A DNA stretch of 40,965 nt, from IMG/VR virus record IMGVR_UViG_3300036760_000062, positions 1-40,965 of that record, one strand, 5' to 3'. Shown here in pieces: positions 19,001 through 25,914 of this stretch (positions are counted from its first letter, which is position 1; each line of letters begins with the position of its first letter). Made by a program: the position numbers and the translations under genes. The stretch comes from a virus. The notes beneath the pieces were generated by a model that worked only from the letters and a program-made list of their open reading frames with translations, was not told the origin of the DNA and did not search any database.

Positions 19001-20623
19001 CTCTGCACCTTTTCCAATATACAAACCTAATGTACTTGTGATACTCCCCGAGTTTGTAATTGAAGCAACGGACGTACCATTAACATAAAGTTTCAAAGAT
19101 GTTCCACTCCTGACAACAGCGATATGATACCAATTATTTATAGCCATGCCATGATTTCCAGTCATATCCAATGACCAAGAACCTCCACTCCCCATCGCAT
19201 GAAAACCTATTTGTGTCGCGTTAAAATCAAGTAACCATCCGGTCCTCGTTGCCGAGGAATTTGTATTTGAAGCTATGGTATAGTTTGTGACGTTTAAAGA
19301 GGTAGGCCTAAGCCGGACATCAATAGTAAAATCTCCGGGGAAATCCCAATCGTCACTATCGGGAACGGAAAGATAATCTCCCCCCGTTGAATACGCCCCT
19401 GTTGGTGGTGTGAAATTAGCTGTCCACCTAGCGATACCTTTAGATATTCTTAACTCATCTATGTAACCATTAAATCCATAAGCTGTTCCTGCTGGATTAC
19501 TTCCTATGTTTAAGAGTTCACCAGAAGTGCTACTTGCACTTGATGCTCCTGAAGCAACAGATACTCCATCTATATAAAGATTAACAGCAGTACCACTTCT
19601 AACAACTGCTACGTGTGCCCAAGTCCCAACAACAAAATTATGAGTACCACTTATCTCCAAAGCATAAGAACCTGTCCCAACAAAATGGAAAGCCAGGACT
19701 GTAGCATTATAATCAAGTAACCATCCACCTGTAGAGGTACCCCAATTAACATTTGAAACTAAGGTATAATTAGATACTGCTAAAGTCCCTGGTCGTACCC
19801 ATAAATCTACAGTAAAATCCCCAGGAAAGTCCCAGTCAGCACTATCTGGTGTACTTAAATAATCCCCTGTTCCATCAAACAACCCAGAAGCCCCACCAAA
19901 CTTACTCTGTGCTGTGCTTATCTGAGCATTTCCATTCGCAGTAACCGTCTTTGGAGTAGTTTCGGAATCCGTGAATGTCGTCGAACTATCTGTCCCATCC
20001 ATATGAAGCATTAGATTAGTATTTGTATCTATGCCTTCCCCTTTAAATAAGGCGGAAGCCCCACCAAACTTACTCTGTGCTGTGCTTATCTGAGCATTTC
20101 CAGCTGCGGTAACTGACTTACCACCACTAGCAGAGTCAGTAAAAGTTGTTGAAGCATTAGCCCCATCCATGTGGAGAAGAAATGTTGTCGTTGATTCATT
20201 TACAGTGACAGCCGTCGTTGCTCCATCCCATACCCAAGGATTGTCATACCCATTAGAGGCTATCAGTAAATCTCTATAGGTAACAAAGGACGTACGCTTC
20301 CCTGTAGTAAGCCCTGTCCGTATAGACGTAGCTACCCCTGCATCAGTTACGTAGCTAGCCTTCGTTCCCTCAACAGCCACCCACGCAGCTATCCCTGTGG
20401 ATGTATAATAACGATATAGCCCAACGACAGGCAGTGTTCCTAAAGCAGTTGTATTAAGGTACGTTACAGGGTCTCTTTTGTCTACGGCCCCAACGACAGG
20501 TTCAAACCGACAGTTCTGAGCAATCTCAACCCACTTGTCTTTAAGGTCCAGGTTTTCAACTTTATTGTTCATACCTGGTTGAATCTTCAATAGGAATCTC
20601 TGTAGCATCTGACTTAGACTCAT
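16040..20623 (-). CDS. Tail nozzle/tube-like protein with LamG and metal-binding collar inserts
   Basis: I use ATG at 20623 (MSLSQMLQRFLLKIQPGMNN), which overlaps the previous stop as ATGA; a start 12 codons earlier lies inside the upstream gene. The N-terminal part and the block after the LamG domains (RERLFLSGDPTYPNKIYYSN, DGDQIMGIPIQLQRMVCIKK, FHNGIFLAAYTDKRY) form the repeating beta-strand pattern of podovirus tail nozzle/stabilisation proteins, probably a beta-propeller. Between them lie LamG/concanavalin-like domains (about 18.89-20.20 kb), one nested in another. The C-terminal third carries three collar-like modules, each with two HxH motifs (HTHT/HTHE, HSHT/HNHL, HTHI/HTHV; about 16.79-17.58 kb). 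LamG modules usually bind carbohydrate, so surface recognition is likely. The upstream neighbour encodes an adaptor-like protein. Confidence 0.75.
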   Translation of the reverse strand: MSLSQMLQRFLLKIQPGMNNKVENLDLKDKWVEIAQNCRFEPVVGAVDKRDPVTYLNTTALGTLPVVGLYRYYTSTGIAAWVAVEGTKASYVTDAGVATSIRTGLTTGKRTSFVTYRDLLIASNGYDNPWVWDGATTAVTVNESTTTFLLHMDGANASTTFTDSASGGKSVTAAGNAQISTAQSKFGGASALFKGEGIDTNTNLMLHMDGTDSSTTFTDSETTPKTVTANGNAQISTAQSKFGGASGLFDGTGDYLSTPDSADWDFPGDFTVDLWVRPGTLAVSNYTLVSNVNWGTSTGGWLLDYNATVLAFHFVGTGSYALEISGTHNFVVGTWAHVAVVRSGTAVNLYIDGVSVASGASSASSTSGELLNIGSNPAGTAYGFNGYIDELRISKGIARWTANFTPPTGAYSTGGDYLSVPDSDDWDFPGDFTIDVRLRPTSLNVTNYTIASNTNSSATRTGWLLDFNATQIGFHAMGSGGSWSLDMTGNHGMAINNWYHIAVVRSGTSLKLYVNGTSVASITNSGSITSTLGLYIGKGAEGSTYSLYGYLDEFRVTKGLARWTSDFVPSTTAYSIVSSVSNVGYTWELGACKAVASTASGSMDVSANYIYAVTIGSADQYTCGAVSNTAVSGTAGAMNLSYIPLGPVGTTARKVYRTVGGGTALLLLATISDNTTSTYADTITDGSLTTAYPAVTDDIPKGNLLTVHRERLFLSGDPTYPNKIYYSNPYLPHYMQVTTSTDYMEISPEDGDQIMGIPIQLQRMVCIKKNSIRKLYITSPVSGADPNTWYADDPIAWVGSPATWSITQTPSGVVFLGWDHWYIFDGAGAQPIFDEFNIDDILQANFSDVVGFFHNGIFLAAYTDKRYASQVNDRVMMYNLKREALSYDLWTGPNINGANCFASRSGDDEVGDLYYGDSAKGYIVKDKDTESTHRLKTKTEVSAGTKTNTFIGGTENSPTIEIGAITSASSIPNDICIFWDKELTTPGSGWTEITGYESRLLKISSTVTALTTAAGSSHTHTLTGSIPMWFGSTINAGDGNPSIVAAHTHEVSAASDATTPFPRNVKYRVFKKNLTTTEYEFPDGAIVPWSEATAPDGWQLLSSEIGYYVSQSTTGLAVLNPATHSHTFNIPTGTAAGNLGQSEGPGANLLDGDLPRFGHNHLVTGALSTTTMDTWEVDYVALPLIKKIGETAAWDGVAKYAYALYASSGTPGNDWAEVSTYDGKFLKIGGSIATGSAANASHTHIAGTFTTSTENSRAGGGGYLATGYAAPHTHVVTLSASTTSAGTPASVSFRLFKKVLGKMKDYNAAIGTVYTAGTWTSPASEIRAESLYKMYWNQSAPTNTTVALYTRTGTTQALCEAASWSAALTNPNGSDIVSTATTWIQYKIELTSTDSTATTPKVYFTDGYVVKFNYQGGFSNAETSVNFEYHVGFRNFSDSSGLSINKIFKKVATNHLGAQGSFEITWETENASGTFTVPLGTYPERWDSYFPSDAYGKQLDIKIVKNDLFAFRISEVEGLYTPTDVII
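16790..17580 (-). other. Three tail-collar-like modules with paired HxH motifs
   Basis: Within the nozzle-like protein, six HxH motifs are arranged as three pairs separated by about 30-40 residues: HTHT+HTHE, HSHT+HNHL, HTHI+HTHV. Phage tail-fibre tips such as T4 gp37 use HxH triplets to coordinate iron along a trimer axis, so metal binding is plausible here. The phrase 'FxLFKKxL' or 'YRVFKKNL' closes two of the modules. Confidence 0.6.
19382..20040 (-). repeat. LamG domain inserted inside another LamG domain
   Basis: The outer domain starts FLLHMDGANASTTFTDS..., reaches FGGASALFKG near 20043 and resumes GDYLSVPDSDDWDFPGDFTI near 19385. Between these points lies a second, nearly complete LamG domain that has its own LMLHMDG start and ends TPPTGAYSTG. 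The inserted unit is about 219 residues. It looks like a duplication that landed in a loop. Confidence 0.75.
19887..19934. repeat. 48-bp perfect direct repeat, copy 1
   Basis: Identical to 20055-20102; begins GAAGCCCCACC and ends GCATTTCCA. It encodes GNAQISTAQSKFGGAS in the inner LamG domain. Perfect DNA identity beside diverged flanks suggests recent duplication or gene conversion. Confidence 0.9.
20055..20102. repeat. 48-bp perfect direct repeat, copy 2
   Basis: Partner of 19887-19934, lying in the outer LamG domain just before the insertion point. The repeats are 168 bp apart. Confidence 0.9.
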
Positions 20624-20760
20624 TTTATTAAGAACTCCTTCTGACAGTGAGGACAGCAAACAGTAGCCTTATGCTCAGGGGTAAAAGGTTTCTTTGGAAC
20701 CCCAAGAAGAGATTCACTGATATGTCGTTTATGTTCTTCTGATAATTTTTGAGCTCTCAT
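20620..20760 (-). CDS. 46-residue NUMOD3-like plus zinc-finger microprotein
   Basis: ATG at 20760 overlaps the adaptor stop as ATGA, and its stop overlaps the tail gene start. The sequence KLSEEHKRHISESLLGVPKK followed by FTPEHKA resembles the NUMOD3 DNA-binding motif of homing endonucleases (SEExxxxIsxxxxGxxxspEhk). It ends CCPHCQKEF, a compact zinc-finger half. It has no nuclease domain. It may be a relic of a homing endonuclease or a domesticated DNA/RNA-binding peptide. Confidence 0.6.
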   Translation of the reverse strand: MRAQKLSEEHKRHISESLLGVPKKPFTPEHKATVCCPHCQKEFLIK

Positions 20761-21494
20761 ATGTTTCGGTAATTTTTTGAAACTATGTTATCGTCTTCTC
20801 GCTCTACTCTACTCTCAACCTTATAATCATTTATCTTCTTATAATACTTCATCCACATATCATTAGCCCGTTCTCCCCATCCTCTGTCCTCTAGGCCTGT
20901 AGCCGCTACATAATCCACAATGGCCGGATGCAAGGGGGTAGGTAACGTTGGAGAGCTTGTATCAGCGGATAGATCAGTGTGATTCTTTGTATAGTAAACC
21001 TTTACATAGTTAGACCCAGAATTATCAGCATTAGCTGGTGGGTAGACACCGAAGACGTCTTCTTCCCTGTTCCAGTAATACATGGTTGGGACCCCGCAGA
21101 CAGCCCCAGAGTTATAGGTTGTGACCCCAGCAGTGCTAGTCGTAGTAACGCCGACTAAGTTCTGCCACAGAGGATTTCTAATATCAAGTTCTTCCCTAAA
21201 AGTTGGGTCCATCCTCACCCAGTTATCTCCTTCAAATAAGAAGTAAGCCTCGTTGATAGCAAAGAAGGTAGAAAGGGTTGTCGATATCGTAACCTCATTA
21301 GAAGCTGCTGCCACTGTATTTGACGTACAGCTTGACACGGGGAGATACCCAACAGCACGTAGGCACTTGCTTCTCCAAGCTAAGTCCTTGCAGGCTTGAT
21401 TTATATAATCGTTTATCTCTGTGTCAGTCCAGAAAGCTGAGGTAGTCTCACCTAATCTTTTCCTAGATGCATTTCTCAATTCTAGTCTTGTCAT
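20757..21494 (-). CDS. Head-tail adaptor / neck protein
   Basis: This 245-residue protein opens MTRLELRNASRKRLGETTSA and WTDTEINDYINQACKDLAWR, the helical opening (LxLRxxxRxRLGE...W.D.eI..yInqa...la) of phage adaptor proteins that plug into the portal. A beta-rich middle and a C-terminal helical segment (PLHPAIVDYVAATGLEDRGW, then RANDMWMKYYKKINDYKVES) complete the usual adaptor layout. AAGGAGTTAAA precedes the start. Its place directly before the nozzle-like gene supports a portal-to-nozzle connector. Confidence 0.75.
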   Translation of the reverse strand: MTRLELRNASRKRLGETTSAFWTDTEINDYINQACKDLAWRSKCLRAVGYLPVSSCTSNTVAAASNEVTISTTLSTFFAINEAYFLFEGDNWVRMDPTFREELDIRNPLWQNLVGVTTTSTAGVTTYNSGAVCGVPTMYYWNREEDVFGVYPPANADNSGSNYVKVYYTKNHTDLSADTSSPTLPTPLHPAIVDYVAATGLEDRGWGERANDMWMKYYKKINDYKVESRVEREDDNIVSKNYRNI

Positions 21495-21503
21495 TTTAAC
21501 TCC

Positions 21504-21989
21504 TTATATTGACTTAGTAGCAAACAGACTCACCATACAGCCGTATGAAGTAGCACAAGAAGCCTTCACTACAGCCACCGCTAAATTAGCTGCTATCGTG
21601 GTAGTCCCTGAAGTATTAGTAAAGGTAAGTATCTGACTACCTGCAGTCCCTGCCGAAGTAAACGTTCCTGTTACCAGAATAGCTCCAGCCGTGTTAGTCA
21701 CATAGCAGTTAATCGTAGCCCCTGTTCCTGTCGTCCCACTTGTAACAACTGCCTTAGCGTTCACTGTACAAGCGTAGGGGATGATAACATACGATGTCTT
21801 TGCAGCGGGTGAGTCCTGGTACTCGATATTAAAGCTACCTGCAGTATTTAACACAGACTTTAAGGAAGTCTCTATAGCAATTACCTCAGCATTAAGAGTT
21901 GTATGTTGAGTAGCGTGAGAAGGACTATTTAGCTTACTGGTTGATGTTGGATCTGTTATTGTTACTACACTTCCTGGAAATGTTGCCAT
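21504..21989 (-). CDS. Fibre-like or decoration protein, 161 residues
   Basis: CAGGAGGACGT precedes the ATG. The N-terminus (MATFPGSVVTITDPTSTSKL) contains NSPSHATQHTTLNAEVIAIE, a motif often seen at the N-terminus of phage fibre-type proteins where the coiled segment starts. The rest is Thr/Ala/Gly-rich beta structure (SGTTGTGATINCYVTNTAGA). It is a likely virion surface protein, either a short fibre or a receptor-binding adaptor. The family is not identified beyond that. Confidence 0.6.
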   Translation of the reverse strand: MATFPGSVVTITDPTSTSKLNSPSHATQHTTLNAEVIAIETSLKSVLNTAGSFNIEYQDSPAAKTSYVIIPYACTVNAKAVVTSGTTGTGATINCYVTNTAGAILVTGTFTSAGTAGSQILTFTNTSGTTTIAANLAVAVVKASCATSYGCMVSLFATKSI

Positions 21990-22000
21990 ACGTCCTCCTG

Positions 22001-22459
22001 TTATTTATAAAGTAAAGTCCCACACTGGGCACACCCACCAAAGACTACTGGGTCATAGATAGTCCTTGTCACCCCATCATAGGTTGGTCCGTTAGTAATG
22101 TTGTTCCCTGTGCCACTTGTACTGCCATCATAATTAAGGTTAAGACCGCTGTAAGTAGATTGGTCGTATGAGCCTATCCCTACATCCTCGTACTCTAAGC
22201 TGAACCCTTGGTCGTAATTAAGGCTTGCGTCATCATAAGTTAAGCTTGAGACCTCAAACGCTGTCATCTTTGTGCCCCAGCCAGTCCTATCTCCTGGCTT
22301 AGCAGAAAAGTTCTTTAAGGTATCATTGATAAAACCGCATCTTCTGCAGTGTACTTTATGCTCTTTTTGGTCAGGGAATATTCTTGGGACTGATACAGTA
22401 CCGCTACCAGTGTCCCCACCATAATCTCCTGCTCCATAATCTCCACCACCGTATCCCAT
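22001..22459 (-). CDS. Gly/Tyr-rich protein with split zinc ribbon, 152 residues
   Basis: The N-terminus is GYGGGDYGAGDYGGDTGSGT, low-complexity Gly/Asp/Tyr. A CRRCGF pair at residues about 38-43 and a second pair near the C-terminus (GGCAQCGTLLYK) make a two-half zinc ribbon separated by about 100 residues with a Tyr/Asp-rich repeat-like insert (LTYDDASLNYDQGFSLEYED). It starts TAATG-coupled to a small lipoprotein gene. Position among fibre genes suggests a virion or assembly role; unknown. Confidence 0.65.
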   Translation of the reverse strand: MGYGGGDYGAGDYGGDTGSGTVSVPRIFPDQKEHKVHCRRCGFINDTLKNFSAKPGDRTGWGTKMTAFEVSSLTYDDASLNYDQGFSLEYEDVGIGSYDQSTYSGLNLNYDGSTSGTGNNITNGPTYDGVTRTIYDPVVFGGCAQCGTLLYK

Positions 22460-22548
22460 TAGTTTATCCTTAAAATTTCACTCTCAGGCGGACAAGTGGC
22501 ACACCCTATACAAAAGAATATACAAAAAATGTATAATAGTTTTTTCAT
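22459..22548 (-). CDS. 29-residue lipoprotein-like peptide
   Basis: ATG at 22548 shares a base with the previous stop and the TAA shares a base with the next start. MKKLLYIFCIFFCIGC is a signal peptide with a lipobox-like end, and the mature part would be CATCPPESEILRIN, about 14 residues. The GC-xx-CPPExEI segment also occurs in the 64-residue lipoprotein at 25972-26166, with a shared TGTCCGCCTGA at DNA level. It is probably a short envelope lipopeptide or a truncated paralogue. Confidence 0.55.
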   Translation of the reverse strand: MKKLLYIFCIFFCIGCATCPPESEILRIN

Positions 22549-23195
22549 TAGAATATCAACCTCCGATATAACCCACCACCGACATCATCAAATGTCGCAA
22601 CATTATTAAGGGAATACATTTGAACATACCCAGCGCCCGTAACCGCTGAATTTACAACAGAACCTACAGATACCCATCCTGTTCCATTATCACGCCAAGT
22701 TGTAATCGTTGTGCCAACCGCGGATATACCATATTTATATCCATTAACAATTTCTTCGGTATACGTGGCAAGGACAGAATATGTGCCATTGACAATACTA
22801 TAAACCACTAATGTATCTGTCCCTGCAACAGGTAATAAACTTAATTGGTAACCTTTAAATGTCCCGCCAGTTGTTCCTGTTGCCCTAATGATAATTGATA
22901 ATTCATCACCATCTCCGGGCTTAGTCACACAGGTGAAATAACCTTCCATATCAGGACCAAAAGTTGATACATTATACCTTGAATCATTATCTATTGTACC
23001 AGAACCAACAGCTTGGTTACTTAGTACTTTATGTCCTGTTGCACCATAACCTTCAGGGTCAGTAGTCCATGAAGAAGATAAAGGAGGACCTTCATTAGCT
23101 CTGTTAAAATTATCTAATATACCTGTTGTTGGGAATCCAGCAAAGGCATTAAGAGGTAAGAGGCATAGTAAAATTGTTAGGATAAACTTAATCAT
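22548..23195 (-). CDS. Secreted LamG-like beta-sandwich protein with Sec signal
   Basis: A clear Sec signal peptide MIKFILTILLCLLPLNAFAG (cleavage probably after AFA) is followed by about 195 residues in a LamG/3-keto-disaccharide-hydrolase-like beta-sandwich pattern: LDNFNRANEGPPLSSSWTTD, the typical 'DnFnRan.GPl...W' opening, then GYQLSLLPVAGTDTLVVYSI and the closing ATFDDVGGG. The domain commonly binds glycans. A signal peptide is unusual for a virion protein, so this product may be exported to the periplasm or cell surface of the infected host, or the signal is removed or ignored and the protein joins a fibre. Confidence 0.7.
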   Translation of the reverse strand: MIKFILTILLCLLPLNAFAGFPTTGILDNFNRANEGPPLSSSWTTDPEGYGATGHKVLSNQAVGSGTIDNDSRYNVSTFGPDMEGYFTCVTKPGDGDELSIIIRATGTTGGTFKGYQLSLLPVAGTDTLVVYSIVNGTYSVLATYTEEIVNGYKYGISAVGTTITTWRDNGTGWVSVGSVVNSAVTGAGYVQMYSLNNVATFDDVGGGLYRRLIF

Positions 23196-24552
23196 CTCTT
23201 GTTCCCTTTATCGTAACCGTAACGTGTCCGACTGTTCCCGAAGTTGCTGTTACGACAAGCCGTAGTGTATCACCAGCGTCTATTGCTGCGTTGCTTAATG
23301 CCCCGTCATCTGCTTGTCCCCCGACATCGCAAACGATTGTTGTTGCTCCGTCAATTCCAGCACAAGTGTCCCCAGCCACATCACACTCGTCTATTCTGAT
23401 TGTAGCGGAAGTAGCATTTTCAACGATACATTGGATGTTTGTAATTGTAGATGCTAAAGGGACTAGTGCTTGGATAATAAAATTATCCGCACTTGTAGGG
23501 TTTTCAATAGTCTTGTCTAAAGTCCAAGTATAAAGTTCTGCGTCGGCGTCGCAAGAACCAGAGGCACAAGCTAATGACCTTCCACCTGCGGCGTTTAATT
23601 CTGTCTGTGTATAAGCCGTAGTAGCTAAAGAAGTATCATTGTCATCTGCGGCAGGGGTAGTGGCTACACTCGCCCCCATTGTCCACCCTGTTACAGTGGC
23701 ATTATCAGGCAAAAGCCCTTCTTCAAGAGTTCCCGAAGGGAAGAAAGCCGTTGCTGAATCTCCCGTTGTCGCTACGGTGTTATCGCCCGTATTCGTTCCA
23801 GAGAGATTTGAGCCTGTGACTGCCCCACCTGCGTTTAATGCCCCTGACACTTGCATTATTTCTGAGGCGTCCACAGATAAAGTTACATCTGCCCCTGCGG
23901 GAGAGGCTTCCCATTCTATTAGTTCAGTATTGCCTAATCGTATTGCACCAGCGTCTGCTGTATCTGCATTATCACTTTTAGTATAAGTTCCAAATTGAAT
24001 AGGTGCGGTAGAGGCAAGAATATCGCTTGCGTTTACACCTAAATTCCAGTCCGTTCCTGTTGCGGCTTTTTCCCAAGCTACTAACTCTGCGTTGCCAAGC
24101 CTGAATATTCCTGAGTCGGCGGGGTCGGCGACATTTGACTTAAATATCGGAGACGTTAAAGAAGTCCCCGCTGTTGAGGCTCCGAGTTCCCAACCCGTGA
24201 CCGTAACCGAGTCGTCTAGTGTCGGTGCGGCCCACGTACCGCCCAATTCTCCACCTGGAGCTGTTCCTACGACTATCTCTGCGCTAAGATCGCCATTAGC
24301 TGTTCCGACAAGGTAATCGGCGTCTGTGGGTCCACCACCGCTTGTGAGTGAGCCACATTCTCCATTCCCCTTAATCGTTTGAGTTGCTCCGCATTTCTTA
24401 ACGTTCCAAGTGTCTATGATATCAAAGTTAGTATTTAGCTGATTTCCCCATGTCCCTGTAGAGGTAGGCTTAGTGAGGCCTAGATTAGTTGTGGTACTGT
24501 CCGCATAAGCTAGGGTACAAAAGAAAAAAAACAGTATTAGCGCCTTCTTCAT
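23188..24552 (-). CDS. Tail-fibre-like protein with N-terminal Sec signal
   Basis: The protein has 454 residues. The first 17 residues, MKKALILFFFFCTLAYA, are a good Sec signal with AYA|DS cleavage. Directly after comes TTNLGLTKPTSTGTWGNQLN (then TNFDIID), the N-terminal motif of many phage fibre or spike proteins. The rest is Thr/Ala/Gly/Asp-rich with repeats such as FRLGNAELVAWE and IRLGNTELIEWE, consistent with a trimeric beta-rich fibre. It lacks a chaperone domain. The ATG overlaps the o-spanin-like gene stop as ATGA. The signal peptide on a fibre module is odd; it may act as a decoy secreted protein. Confidence 0.7.
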   Translation of the reverse strand: MKKALILFFFFCTLAYADSTTTNLGLTKPTSTGTWGNQLNTNFDIIDTWNVKKCGATQTIKGNGECGSLTSGGGPTDADYLVGTANGDLSAEIVVGTAPGGELGGTWAAPTLDDSVTVTGWELGASTAGTSLTSPIFKSNVADPADSGIFRLGNAELVAWEKAATGTDWNLGVNASDILASTAPIQFGTYTKSDNADTADAGAIRLGNTELIEWEASPAGADVTLSVDASEIMQVSGALNAGGAVTGSNLSGTNTGDNTVATTGDSATAFFPSGTLEEGLLPDNATVTGWTMGASVATTPAADDNDTSLATTAYTQTELNAAGGRSLACASGSCDADAELYTWTLDKTIENPTSADNFIIQALVPLASTITNIQCIVENATSATIRIDECDVAGDTCAGIDGATTIVCDVGGQADDGALSNAAIDAGDTLRLVVTATSGTVGHVTVTIKGTRDD

Positions 24553-24749
24553 TTCCCAAACCTCTCTATCTTGACCTGAACAACCTCGTTAAGGTACCTC
24601 TCTGAGAAACAGGTATCCCCGTTTTCTTTGAAGTAAATATCAGTACTCAGAACAGGGTACATCTTGATCACTCTATTGGCGCAGCTTTGAAAGCAGGCTA
24701 TTAAGAGCAGAAACATCCCTACTTGCAATAGCAGTTTTAGCTTCCTCAT
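24549..24749 (-). CDS. o-spanin-like lipoprotein (Rz1-type)
   Basis: 66 residues: MRKLKLLLQVGMFLLLIAC is a lipoprotein signal with lipobox LIAC (a second Cys follows in FQSC). The mature part is short (NRVIKMYPVLSTDIYFKENG). The gene starts inside the i-spanin-like gene in another frame (77-nt overlap), the classical Rz/Rz1 embedding. Its mature part is poor in proline, unlike lambda Rz1. Role: outer-membrane half of the spanin that fuses membranes at lysis. Assignment rests on lipobox plus architecture. Confidence 0.6.
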   Translation of the reverse strand: MRKLKLLLQVGMFLLLIACFQSCANRVIKMYPVLSTDIYFKENGDTCFSERYLNEVVQVKIERFGK

Positions 24750-24849
24750 GGAGATCCTCTCTCTTCTTTTTCAGCTCAGCGTCCTTCTCAAACTTGTTCT
24801 TGAGAAGGAGGTATATTATCTGTACTACACCTGAAATAACAGCCCACAT
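24673..24849 (-). CDS. i-spanin-like protein (Rz-type), 58 residues
   Basis: ATG at 24849 is shared with the stop of the holin-like gene (TAATG). An N-terminal transmembrane helix (MWAVISGVVQIIYLLL) is followed by a charged coiled-coil (EKDAELKKKREDLHEEAKTA and a final leucine-rich helix). Its 3' half overlaps the lipoprotein gene in a different frame. This is the expected topology of an inner-membrane spanin, though it is short compared with the usual 100-150 residues. Confidence 0.55.
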   Translation of the reverse strand: MWAVISGVVQIIYLLLKNKFEKDAELKKKREDLHEEAKTAIASRDVSALNSLLSKLRQ

Positions 24850-25049
24850 TATGAAGGAGTAGTTCCCTTATTCGTATTCAAAGCGATGTATTTACCCAAG
24901 AACCTGAGAATACCCTTGAGAACGTCATCATCTTTGAGTGTAGGGGTTAGCTTCACAATAACAGAGGCAGTTCCTATAATCTGTAAAACAATCTTGATAA
25001 GTTCTGCCCAGTTAGTAGTAAACCATGCAACGATTCCAGCTATGTCCAT
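24849..25049 (-). CDS. Holin-like small membrane protein, 66 residues
   Basis: AAGGAGAAATAAT precedes the ATG. The N-terminus (MDIAGIVAWFTTNWAELIKI) and the hydrophobic helix VLQIIGTASVIVKL are followed by TPTLKDDDVLKGILRFLGKY. The 'NWxxIixvvxqiigxasiIvKLTPTxKDD' pattern is a frequent phage protein near lysis genes and is often labelled holin-like. One transmembrane helix, then an amphipathic helix. The immediate downstream neighbours are spanin-like, which supports a lysis role. Confidence 0.6.
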   Translation of the reverse strand: MDIAGIVAWFTTNWAELIKIVLQIIGTASVIVKLTPTLKDDDVLKGILRFLGKYIALNTNKGTTPS

Positions 25050-25050
25050 A

Positions 25051-25506
25051 TTATTTCTCCTTTTTTTTGATTAGTAATAATGGAATTGTAAGAATTAAAA
25101 TAGCATATCTTCCTACTTCTTCCCACACAACATTTCCTATAAGTACACACCAGCCCATAACGGCTAGTGGAAGAATGATGGAGCGGATTCCAAGTCCAAC
25201 CCATAGCCCCTGCACCCATATATAGGGCAGGAACGCTACGCTCCACGCTAGACCTACTATCAACCAGTTGTACCACCTAGCAGGCTGACCCTTCTTTTTA
25301 AAATAAGTTGTTAATGCCCCAAACTGTAATCCAAAGGCAATGATAAGTGTCCAGTGCCACCCGAACCATAGCCAAGCAACAGCACAGGCTACGAGAGAGC
25401 ACCCTATATCACGCCATTTTGTGTTGTACTTATCGCTCCCTCCCATGCGACCGAGAGTACCGCTTAAACCTGCGGCAAGGATAGTTAGAGCAATTTTTAA
25501 AATCAT
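25051..25506 (-). CDS. Polytopic membrane protein, possible holin/antiholin
   Basis: 151 residues with four or five hydrophobic segments, for example MILKIALTILAAGLSGTLGR, GCSLVACAVAWLWFGWHWTL, WYNWLIVGLAWSVAFLPYIW and YAILILTIPLLLI, and a Lys-rich tail. The motif GGSDKYNTKWRDIGCSLV follows the first helix. It is placed in a lysis/envelope block, just before the holin-like gene. Its start overlaps the previous stop (ATGA). I do not recognise a defined family, so holin function is tentative. Confidence 0.65.
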   Translation of the reverse strand: MILKIALTILAAGLSGTLGRMGGSDKYNTKWRDIGCSLVACAVAWLWFGWHWTLIIAFGLQFGALTTYFKKKGQPARWYNWLIVGLAWSVAFLPYIWVQGLWVGLGIRSIILPLAVMGWCVLIGNVVWEEVGRYAILILTIPLLLIKKKEK

Positions 25507-25670
25507 ATTATTTTTTCTTCCTGAAAAAATTTAAGATGTGGTGCATAAAATGTATCATACTCAAACTCTGCGTCTAGCCAATTCTTAATAGGATTATTTT
25601 CTATATTCATAACATTTCTAAAACACCAAAGAGCATAAGCCCTATTCCTTATCCATTGTTCTCTTATCAT
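25503..25670 (-). CDS. 55-residue DUF2934-like protein
   Basis: ATG at 25670 lies inside the end of the previous gene (29-nt overlap), and its stop overlaps the next start as ATGA. The core IREQWIRNRAYALWCFRNVM plus NWLDAEFEYDTFY matches the 'IRxRAYxLWxxxG...WLxAExE' pattern of DUF2934, a short helical domain common in Gram-negative genomes, but with IENNPIK in place of the usual Gly-rich loop. Its function is unknown. It fills what otherwise looks like a non-coding gap. Confidence 0.55.
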   Translation of the reverse strand: MIREQWIRNRAYALWCFRNVMNIENNPIKNWLDAEFEYDTFYAPHLKFFQEEKII

Positions 25671-25914
25671 TTGATTGACTTCTCCTGAGAATTTCTTTAA
25701 TATCTAGTTTAATATCGATAATAGACCTTGAGAAATTTTCATAGTTAGCGTTGATTACAGCTATATTCTTACTGTTTTCCTCGCCCATCCGTTTTCCGTC
25801 ATTAGCCGTAACCCAAGCCGCATTAACAAAAAGAGTTGATAAAAGCCCAACTAAGCCTATAAAAATCCCTACCATAATTTTCATTCCTACGTCCTTCCTT
25901 CTGTCATCTGTCAT
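25642..25914 (-). CDS. Single-pass membrane protein with coiled-coil tail
   Basis: I use ATG at 25914 (MTDDRRKDVGMKIMVGIFIG) behind TTGGAGATACC; a TTG five codons upstream overlaps that ribosome site. One transmembrane helix (MVGIFIGLVGLLSTLFV) is followed by a helical charged region (NYENFSRSIIDIKLDIKEIL). The topology N-in, TM, coiled coil resembles i-spanins and phage hemolysin XhlA-type proteins. In a lysis block it could be an alternative spanin or holin accessory. Confidence 0.65.
   Translation of the reverse strand: MTDDRRKDVGMKIMVGIFIGLVGLLSTLFVNAAWVTANDGKRMGEENSKNIAVINANYENFSRSIIDIKLDIKEILRRSQSNDKRTMDKE

Noticed and set aside
23639-23986. 115-codon plus-strand ORF
   Set aside because: Shadow of the Thr/Ala/Gly-rich fibre-like gene on the minus strand; low-complexity composition explains the open frame.
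16040-24552. Diversity-generating retroelement acting on the fibre or LamG genes
   Set aside because: No reverse transcriptase, template repeat or adenine-biased variable repeat is seen in the window.
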